From assembly GCA_963668585.1 (NCBI GenBank), contig OY764869.1, positions 2,046,001 through 2,110,000 of the forward strand: a stretch of DNA of 64,000 nt, in the 5' to 3' direction. Each line of letters starts with the position of its first letter. Positions within the stretch are counted from its first letter, which is position 1. The position numbers and the translations under genes are program-made. The DNA comes from Bin87 sp963668585 (lineage in GTDB: Bacteria > Chloroflexota > Dehalococcoidia > Lucifugimonadales > UBA3495). A model generated the notes under the pieces. It searched no databases. It saw only the letters and a list, made by a program, of their open reading frames with translations, and was not told the DNA's origin. Below, piece after piece: positions 58,476-64,000 of the stretch.

Positions 58476-58670
58476 GTGGAAGCAATGGAGTTACCCGTCT
58501 GTCAGCAATGCAACATCGGCGCTCTGGTGCCGTTGTCTGACTACGGCGCGCAGGGAGCGCCCGTGCACTATAAGGCCTGGACCTGTATCAACCCTGGTTG
58601 CGGCTATAACATCAAGATTCGGAACGGCGACATATTTGTCAACGAGCCCATTCGTTCCGGGAGACACTGA
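58476..58670 (+). CDS. Small zinc-ribbon protein, 64 aa
   Basis: Two cysteine pairs, PVCQQCNIGALVPL and WTCINPGCGYNI, form a probable zinc ribbon with a C-x-x-C and a C-x4-C site; the rest is short strands. Family not named with certainty. AGGGAGG at 58461-58467 points to GTG 58476 (8 nt away) or TTG 58473 (5 nt); ATG 58485 is too far. It lies between the rpoD terminator and the sortase-like gene, its own small unit. Nucleic acid or protein binding are both possible. Confidence 0.7.
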   Translation: MEAMELPVCQQCNIGALVPLSDYGAQGAPVHYKAWTCINPGCGYNIKIRNGDIFVNEPIRSGRH

Positions 58671-58786
58671 CCTGGCCGCATGACTCATCCCCCCGGCGCT
58701 CAATACCGTCGCCGGTCAGCTATGTCGGTCATTGTTGCGGTTAACGGCGGTTGCCCGTCCCACCGCGCGTTTCTCAGGATGGAATA

Positions 58787-59551
58787 ATGGAAATCGGACT
58801 CGATTATATGCAGATGCGCACCCGGGCGCAGTACCACGGTCTGCGCTGGGTGGGGATTGGATTGCTGCTTGCCGGTATTCTGCTGGTTGTTGGTGGGCTG
58901 GCATACTACGGAAATCTGTACTGGCTGCGGTCCAGCGTGGACGACTATGCGGCCCAACACACCGCGGCCGTTGAACTCGAAGCAACCGCAGCGCCCAGGC
59001 CTCCGGAAACCGGATCAATAATCTCGCCGTTGGCCTTGCCCCCGGAGCATCACGCAGACGCCGTAGCGCGCCTGGGTTTCACTCCCTTGACGCAATCGGA
59101 CGCCAGCCCTTTGGGAACCCTGCCGGCCGCGCAGCGCTTGACCATCCCGAAACTGGGGGTCAACGTCAAGATGGACCACGAAAGTCTAACCGGCGCTGAG
59201 GTCGTGAACCGCTCTGCCAAGGCTGCAACCTCAGCTACGGACATTGTTCAGGCAAACCCTGGCGAACGGGGCGCAATCTGGCTGTTCGGAGAGCCAGGAA
59301 CCGGCGCAGATAACTTCGGCGGGTTGATGAAGGCGGCGGACCTGCTGGACGACGGCGACGACATCCTGATGTTTGTTGACAACGGGACGAAGGTGTACCT
59401 GTACGCCGCTTCGCACACCGACGTGATACCGGCCTCTGATCTCCGGTTGAGCGGGTCCGACAGATCCACGATTCATCTGACGGTGCCCGTGCCGCCCGGC
59501 CTGTATGATCACTTCCTGGTGATGAACGGCGAGTTGGTGGGCGTCAAGTAA
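58787..59551 (+). CDS. Sortase-like membrane protein lacking catalytic residues
   Basis: 254 aa. A short cytoplasmic tail and one membrane helix (about residues 20-42, GLRWVGIGLLLAGILLVVGG) are followed by a linker and a sortase-like beta-barrel (about 115-254): RLTIPKLGVNVKM, NPGERGAIWLFGEPG, NFGGLMKAADLLDDGDDILMF and LYDHFLVMNGELV. At the places of the catalytic His (AGH motif) and Cys (TLxTC motif) it has LFGE and HLTVPVP, so it should not be a transpeptidase. Likely a surface-anchored, non-enzymatic relative. Start ATG 58787 has AGGATGGA upstream. Confidence 0.72.
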   Translation: MEIGLDYMQMRTRAQYHGLRWVGIGLLLAGILLVVGGLAYYGNLYWLRSSVDDYAAQHTAAVELEATAAPRPPETGSIISPLALPPEHHADAVARLGFTPLTQSDASPLGTLPAAQRLTIPKLGVNVKMDHESLTGAEVVNRSAKAATSATDIVQANPGERGAIWLFGEPGTGADNFGGLMKAADLLDDGDDILMFVDNGTKVYLYAASHTDVIPASDLRLSGSDRSTIHLTVPVPPGLYDHFLVMNGELVGVK

Positions 59552-59571
59552 CCGGAGTACGCTAACCTGGG

Positions 59572-60801
59572 TCAGCGGATGGGCGTCTTCAGGCCTCCGC
59601 GCGAAATGTCCACGGCCAACGGGATCAGCCGGAGTTGCTGGATGCGACGACCCCGGACCTGCACCACCTCGATGGACACTTCGTCGGTATCGATGACGTC
59701 GCCGGTGGTCGGCATCCGTCCCAACTCGGTGTAAACATAACCGCCGATGGTGTTCACGTCGTGGTCGTCCAACTGCAACCCGACGATGCGGTTGACTTCT
59801 TCCACCGGAACCGTCGCGCCCACCAACCATGAGCCGTCAGCGTCCGCGGCGGGAGCATCGGCGTCGGCCACGGCGAATTCGTCGTCTATCTCTCCGACGA
59901 TCTCTTCCAGCACGTCCTCCAGTGTGACCAGACCTTCCACGCCGCCGTATTCGTCAACGACGATGACCATCTGGAGCGATTGCGACCGCATGAGGTGAAG
60001 CAGGTCGTCCACCGGCATCGTTTCGGCCACAAACTCGGGAGTCCGCATCCAGTTTTCCCACTGTGTTACGGTTCGATCTGCATCCAGTTCGGGCAAAATG
60101 TCGCTGATATGCAGTATTCCAACCACGTCGTCCATGGTGTCCCGGTAAACCGGCAAGCGGGTATGCCGGCTGGATGCAAAAGTCTGGATGACTTCTTCCA
60201 GGGACGACCCCACAGCGATTGAGTCCACGTCCAGTGTGGGCACCATGATGTCCTGAGCGTCCCGGTCGTCCATCCGGCTAATGGAACGCACCATGTCAAT
60301 ATCATGATGGTCCAGGTTGAGAATTTCGTCCGGGGTCAGCGGCGCAATATCGGCAAACTCCCCGCCGTTCGGTGGGGTGGTCGTGTCGGCGACGGCTTCG
60401 ACCGGGTCGGATTCCGGGTCAGAGGCGGCAAATTTCCCGGAGGGGAACCACCTTCGCGGGTTGGCCACTCGGCGGGCAGCGTTGGGGTAGAAGGAACTCC
60501 ACTTATCCGCCAGTACCTGGATGGCAGCCAGCGACACGGCGGTCGCCGCCAGACTCGCAATCAGTAACAGCAGGATCGGCCATGCGGGGCCCAGGGAGGC
60601 AATCAACGCGCCTGCCGAAACGCCAGCGGCGCCGGATGAGAGGACCCTTACCACGCCCCATCCCGGAGACGGCGAATAGCCGAGGAGCGCCACGAGGCCG
60701 GGTCGTCGCCGCCGCGTGGCAACGACTATGCTGACCCAACTGAAGATCAGCAACGATGCGGCCAGGAACAATAACGGTGGTAAGCTACTATCAGTATCCA
60801 A
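59572..60801 (-). CDS. CBS pair/CorC_HlyC domain membrane protein
   Basis: 409 aa. An N-terminal region with two to three hydrophobic helices (about 8-28, 55-100) lacks an obvious DUF21 signature. Then a CBS pair (about 180-310: IMVPTLDVDSIAVGSS, RHTRLPVYRDTMDDVVGILH, VVDEYGGVEGLVTLEDVLEEIVGEI) and a C-terminal CorC/HlyC domain (about 320-400: VEEVNRIVGLQLDDHDVNTIGGYV). The domain order matches the protein at 97-1479, which keeps the normal membrane domain. Probably a divalent-cation-linked protein in the inner membrane. It is 60 nt downstream of glmU on the same strand. Confidence 0.88.
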   Translation of the reverse strand: MDTDSSLPPLLFLAASLLIFSWVSIVVATRRRRPGLVALLGYSPSPGWGVVRVLSSGAAGVSAGALIASLGPAWPILLLLIASLAATAVSLAAIQVLADKWSSFYPNAARRVANPRRWFPSGKFAASDPESDPVEAVADTTTPPNGGEFADIAPLTPDEILNLDHHDIDMVRSISRMDDRDAQDIMVPTLDVDSIAVGSSLEEVIQTFASSRHTRLPVYRDTMDDVVGILHISDILPELDADRTVTQWENWMRTPEFVAETMPVDDLLHLMRSQSLQMVIVVDEYGGVEGLVTLEDVLEEIVGEIDDEFAVADADAPAADADGSWLVGATVPVEEVNRIVGLQLDDHDVNTIGGYVYTELGRMPTTGDVIDTDEVSIEVVQVRGRRIQQLRLIPLAVDISRGGLKTPIR

Positions 60802-60861
60802 GCCGGTGGCCCTTCACAAGGACGATCGGTGCGGAAGCACATTGCCATGGCGCCGATCGGG

Positions 60862-62262
60862 TCAACTACGCTCCTTTGCTTTCGGTGGCAACAGTCTAGC
60901 AGGAACGCCTACGACTCGTCCAGCAGGGGGGACATTCCGGTTGACGACGGCCCCCGCGCCCGTGGCCGCGCCGGGACCCACCGTGACCGGGGCAATCAGC
61001 ATGGTATCGCTGCCTATGAATGCGCCCTCTCCGACGGTCGTCCGGTGTTTGTCCACGCCGTCATAATTGCAGGTAATCGTCCCTGCTCCGATATTGACGC
61101 CGGCTCCGATGTCCGCGTCGCCAAGGTAACAAAAATGACCGGCGGCGGTTGACTCGCCGATTCGGGCGTTTTTCACCTCGACGTAGTTGCCCAGGTGGAC
61201 GCCGCGTTCAATCTCTGCGCCCGGGCGCAGGTGGCTGTACGGCCCGATGCTGACATCGGACGACACCCTGGCTTCCTCAAGGAACGACGCCACGACCCTG
61301 GACCGGTCGCCAACGGCGGAGTCGCGCAGGGTGGCGTTGGGGCCGATCTCGCAGTCCTGTCCGATCGCGGTCGTGCCCGCCAACGTGGTGTTGGGCATGA
61401 TGACGGTGTCCTGCCCGATGGACACATCAGCGTCGATGTACGTCGTGGCGGTGTCAATGATGGTCACGCCCTCGCGCATCCAATGGCAGTTGATGCGGTC
61501 GCGCAGCACCGTGGTCACCGCCGCCAATTGCAACCGGTCGTTCACGCCCAAAGACTCGTCGGCTAGGGCAAAGGGTGCGGCCGCCACGTCTTCTCCGGCA
61601 TTGTGCGCCATTTCCACCAGCGAGGTGAGATACAGTTCGCCCGAGGCGGACCGGGGTATGCCATCCAGATTCTGGGAGAGCCAACGCCCATCGAAGCAAT
61701 ACACGCCGGTGTTGACCTCTGCCGGGCCGCTGAAATCTTCGTCCCGGTCCCGCGCCTCCACGATGGCTTCCACGGCGCCCACTGAACCGGCATTTCCCGG
61801 TTCAGCGCGCCTGATGTGGCCGAGGTCGTGTCCGAACACGTCCTCGGCGCTGAGGATGGTGACCCGGCGGTTGGGCGCGGCGATGTGATCTCCGATCAAA
61901 GCCTTGGCGGAATCCATTCGAACCAGCGGAGTGTCGGCCGCCATGACCATAACCAACTCCGGCGTGTATCCAAGAGACGCCAGACCGCAGGAAACGGCGT
62001 CGGCGGTGCCCGCAGCCTGCGGCTGAACGGCGTACCGCACGCTTTCGCCCAGCACGGACGCGATGGCTGCCTGATTGTCCGGGGAGGCCACGACCACGAT
62101 GGTATCCAAACCGCATTGGTTCAGCAGTTCAACCGGGTATCGGATTAGTTCCTTGCCGGCGGCAGGGTGGAGCGGTTTGGGGATGCGGGACCGCATGCGG
62201 CGCCCGTGTCCAGCAGCCAGAATGATCCCCACGGAATCGGTTTTGGATCTGATCTCGCTCAT
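60862..62262 (-). CDS. glmU: Bifunctional GlmU
   Basis: 466 aa. N-terminal pyrophosphorylase domain: IILAAGHGRRMRSRIPKPLHP (family L-A-A-G-x-G-T-R-M, here H-G-R-R) and QPQAAGTADAV. C-terminal left-handed beta-helix with hexapeptide repeats and the acetyltransferase motifs LRPGAEIERGVHLGNYVEVKN, GAGTITCNYDGVDKHRT and GSDTMLIAPVTVG. It makes UDP-GlcNAc from glucosamine-1-P, acetyl-CoA and UTP. Both halves look intact. First gene of a glmU-CorC unit. Confidence 0.95.
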   Translation of the reverse strand: MSEIRSKTDSVGIILAAGHGRRMRSRIPKPLHPAAGKELIRYPVELLNQCGLDTIVVVASPDNQAAIASVLGESVRYAVQPQAAGTADAVSCGLASLGYTPELVMVMAADTPLVRMDSAKALIGDHIAAPNRRVTILSAEDVFGHDLGHIRRAEPGNAGSVGAVEAIVEARDRDEDFSGPAEVNTGVYCFDGRWLSQNLDGIPRSASGELYLTSLVEMAHNAGEDVAAAPFALADESLGVNDRLQLAAVTTVLRDRINCHWMREGVTIIDTATTYIDADVSIGQDTVIMPNTTLAGTTAIGQDCEIGPNATLRDSAVGDRSRVVASFLEEARVSSDVSIGPYSHLRPGAEIERGVHLGNYVEVKNARIGESTAAGHFCYLGDADIGAGVNIGAGTITCNYDGVDKHRTTVGEGAFIGSDTMLIAPVTVGPGAATGAGAVVNRNVPPAGRVVGVPARLLPPKAKERS

Positions 62263-62613
62263 TGCTGTCCTCCGGCGCCGAAGGTCGCGCCACGGTGTGG
62301 TCGGATTATATCAAGAGGAAGTCCACACCCTCAGATGCCAACGCAGCCAGGCCTGTGGCGTGTCGGAACCAAACCGGGGTTGCACGTTGATGCTTCAGGA
62401 TCCATGGGGTGAGGAACCCCGGCAGTTATGGGTGGTTACGGATTCCGTCGCATTATTCCGTAAAGTGATGCGAGCGAGTGCATAGTATGGCGATGGCTTG
62501 CGATTGACCGGATAATCCCGTGTTGCTACAATTCAGAAAATGAGAAAGGTGTGCCGTTGGCCCCGGAGGGCCGGCGGGGAAGTCTGCCGTCATTGTGCAA
62601 CGGGAGGGACTAA

Positions 62614-63900
62614 ATGGTTACCACGTTCAATGAAAACCTGTTTTCGCCTGAGGTCATTCAAGATCCCTACTCCTATTTCGGGCGAATGAGGGAAGAAGAC
62701 CCGGTTCACTGGAACGATCCCTACAAACTGTGGGTCATCACCAAGTACAAGGATCTGGTTTGGGTGACGCGCCGGCCGGAAGCCTTCTCCTCGGAAGTGT
62801 TCCACCGGGATCCGCTGCCTCCGTATCCTTCGATCGACGAATCGGACATGGGCCTGTACGAGGACGTGCGGAACTTCTTCAGCCAATGGTTCATCCAGAC
62901 CGACCGGCGAGCAGTGAGTTCGCACGCCGAGATCTCAGAGCACGGCGGCCCCGACCACACCGACATGCGGAAGGTGATCCACGGTTACTTCACGCCCAAG
63001 GCCATGGAACTCTGGCGCCCGCTGGTTCAGTCCGCCATCAAGCAACTGCTTGACGAGGCGGAGGACCGGGGACACATGGACGTGATGCGCGACTACGCAA
63101 CCCCGCTGCCCCTGCTGGTGATTGCCGCCATGATGGGCATCGAAACCTACGACCGCCAGTTCATCCGGTCCCTGGCCGAAAAACTGCTGTTCATTGGTCG
63201 CGGCAACGCCGACCGGATGCAGCCCCTGTCGGAAGGCATCACCGAACTGCAGGATTACCTGCGCCCCATGGTCAAAGAGCGGATCAAGAACCCCAACGGC
63301 GACCTGCTGGACAAGATGACTGACGCCGCCCGCACGACCAATGCCGCGGGCAAGCAGATCATGAGCGAAGAACAGGTCGTGGCCAACGCCATCCTCCTCC
63401 TGCTGGCCGGCCATGAGACCACCATCAACCTCATCTGCAACGGCACGCGGGCGTTCATGACGCACCCCGACCAGTGGGAACTGTTCAAGACCGATCCCGC
63501 CAGCAGGATGATCCGTACCACCGAGGAATGTCTCCGGTACGATGCGCCCGTCAAGTCCATCACCCGGATCGCCGGCGAGGACGTGGAACTGGGCGGCAAG
63601 ACCATCCAGAAGGACGAGCGGATGCGCTGGTTCGTCACCTCCGCCAACCGCGACCCCGAGGTGTTCGACCGCCCCGATGACTTCGACATCGAGCGGTACC
63701 CGAACCCGCACGTGGCTTTCGGAAGCGGCATCCACCACTGCCTGGGCGCCACCCTGGCGCGCCTGGAAGGCCAGGAAGCCTTCAAGGCGTTGGCCGAGCG
63801 CTTCCCGAATCTGAACATCGACTGCAACCCGGACGACCTGACCTACACCTCCAGCATCACGTTCCGCACCCTGGAGCGCCTGCCGGTGAACCTGTCGTAA
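62614..63900 (+). CDS. Cytochrome P450
   Basis: 428 aa soluble bacterial P450. I-helix oxygen-binding motif AGHETT, the K-helix ExxR in EECLRYDAPV, and the heme-thiolate loop FGSGIHHCLGATLARLEGQEA with Cys as axial ligand (quoted core FGSGIHHCLGA). It resembles the CYP10x-type families of bacterial P450 that oxidise terpenoids, steroids or fatty acids, but substrate and redox partners are unknown; no ferredoxin or reductase gene is adjacent. GGGAGGG lies before the ATG. A terminator follows. Confidence 0.95.
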   Translation: MVTTFNENLFSPEVIQDPYSYFGRMREEDPVHWNDPYKLWVITKYKDLVWVTRRPEAFSSEVFHRDPLPPYPSIDESDMGLYEDVRNFFSQWFIQTDRRAVSSHAEISEHGGPDHTDMRKVIHGYFTPKAMELWRPLVQSAIKQLLDEAEDRGHMDVMRDYATPLPLLVIAAMMGIETYDRQFIRSLAEKLLFIGRGNADRMQPLSEGITELQDYLRPMVKERIKNPNGDLLDKMTDAARTTNAAGKQIMSEEQVVANAILLLLAGHETTINLICNGTRAFMTHPDQWELFKTDPASRMIRTTEECLRYDAPVKSITRIAGEDVELGGKTIQKDERMRWFVTSANRDPEVFDRPDDFDIERYPNPHVAFGSGIHHCLGATLARLEGQEAFKALAERFPNLNIDCNPDDLTYTSSITFRTLERLPVNLS

Positions 63901-63936
63901 GTCAACGTCTCCAGGGATCCTCGATCCAGGAAATAC

Positions 63937-63965
63937 GGGGCGGGTCATTGACCCGCCCCTTTTTT
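63937..63965 (+). terminator. Intrinsic terminator after the P450 gene (GGGGCGGGT family)
   Basis: GGGGCGGGTC (63937-63946) pairs with GACCCGCCCC (63950-63959) around ATT, followed by TTTTTT. Canonical and a match to the 9869 and 20451 hairpins. Confidence 0.9.
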
Positions 63966-64000
63966 GTGGTCACAGCGCCCAATACTGTGGAAAATGCCGA

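Noticed and set aside
1..64000. tRNA, rRNA, CRISPR, insertion sequence or prophage
   Set aside because: I saw no T-arm/anticodon patterns, no regularly spaced direct repeats with unique spacers, no transposase, integrase or phage structural genes.

Overview
The window is a GC-rich bacterial chromosome segment. It carries core genes (dnaG, rpoD, rpsO, pnp, tsaD, holB, glmU, cmk, lysA and dap genes), so it is not a plasmid or phage. The accessory content suggests Chloroflexota, probably a Dehalococcoidia/SAR202-like lineage: class III CoA-transferases, luciferase-like oxidoreductases, a form II CO-dehydrogenase-like enzyme, amidases, thiolase plus DUF35, a B12 mutase and a P450. That assignment is inference from gene content. 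I see no tRNA, rRNA, CRISPR array, insertion sequence or prophage.

Layout. 0-8 kb: a histidine phosphatase start, a CBS/CorC membrane protein, tsaD, rpsO-pnp (PNPase with an RGG-rich tail) and a cytidylate-kinase-like protein. 8-18 kb: luciferase-like oxidoreductase, two CaiB/BaiF CoA-transferases around a 1.1 kb gene-free repeat island, then a minus-strand operon of B12 mutase large and small subunits, a PaaK-type CoA ligase and an MBL hydrolase. 18.6-27 kb: a second luciferase-like enzyme, cysteine-dioxygenase-family cupin, four-domain rhodanese, sulfite-oxidase-family molybdoenzyme, acyl-CoA-dehydrogenase-like flavoenzyme and a large alpha/beta hydrolase. 27.8-38 kb: lysine/DAP genes (dapB, asd, dapA, lysA) mixed with NYN, PlsC, Cmk, HNH, Smr and HolB genes. 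38-43 kb: CoxS-CoxL-CoxM-like operon and surE. 43-54 kb: MFS/PIG-L pair, VOC protein, tandem HicB-like/zinc-ribbon paralogues, DUF35-thiolase pair, two amidases (one with a GatC-like partner) and a PPOX flavoprotein. 54-64 kb: a small SelW-like gene with an in-frame TGA, dnaG-rpoD, a zinc ribbon, a sortase-like protein without catalytic residues, a second CorC protein, glmU and a P450.

Most notable: (1) 54165-54452 reads as an Rdx/SelW-family selenoprotein, with TGA exactly at the second redox position of a Cys-x-x-Sec motif and its own promoter, ribosome site and terminator. (2) The mutase at 16424-18049 has Ile, Asp and Gln at the three positions that set 2-hydroxyisobutyryl-CoA mutase apart from methylmalonyl-CoA mutase, and it lies next to a PaaK-type ligase; together they could activate and isomerise 2-hydroxyisobutyrate. 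(3) The cupin, rhodanese and molybdoenzyme suggest oxidation of organic sulfur. Other points: a 15-bp ATG-rich tandem repeat bridging mutase and ligase genes, a histidine-rich tail on the CoxL-like subunit, and a recurring GGGGC(G/A)GG hairpin family mostly used as terminators.
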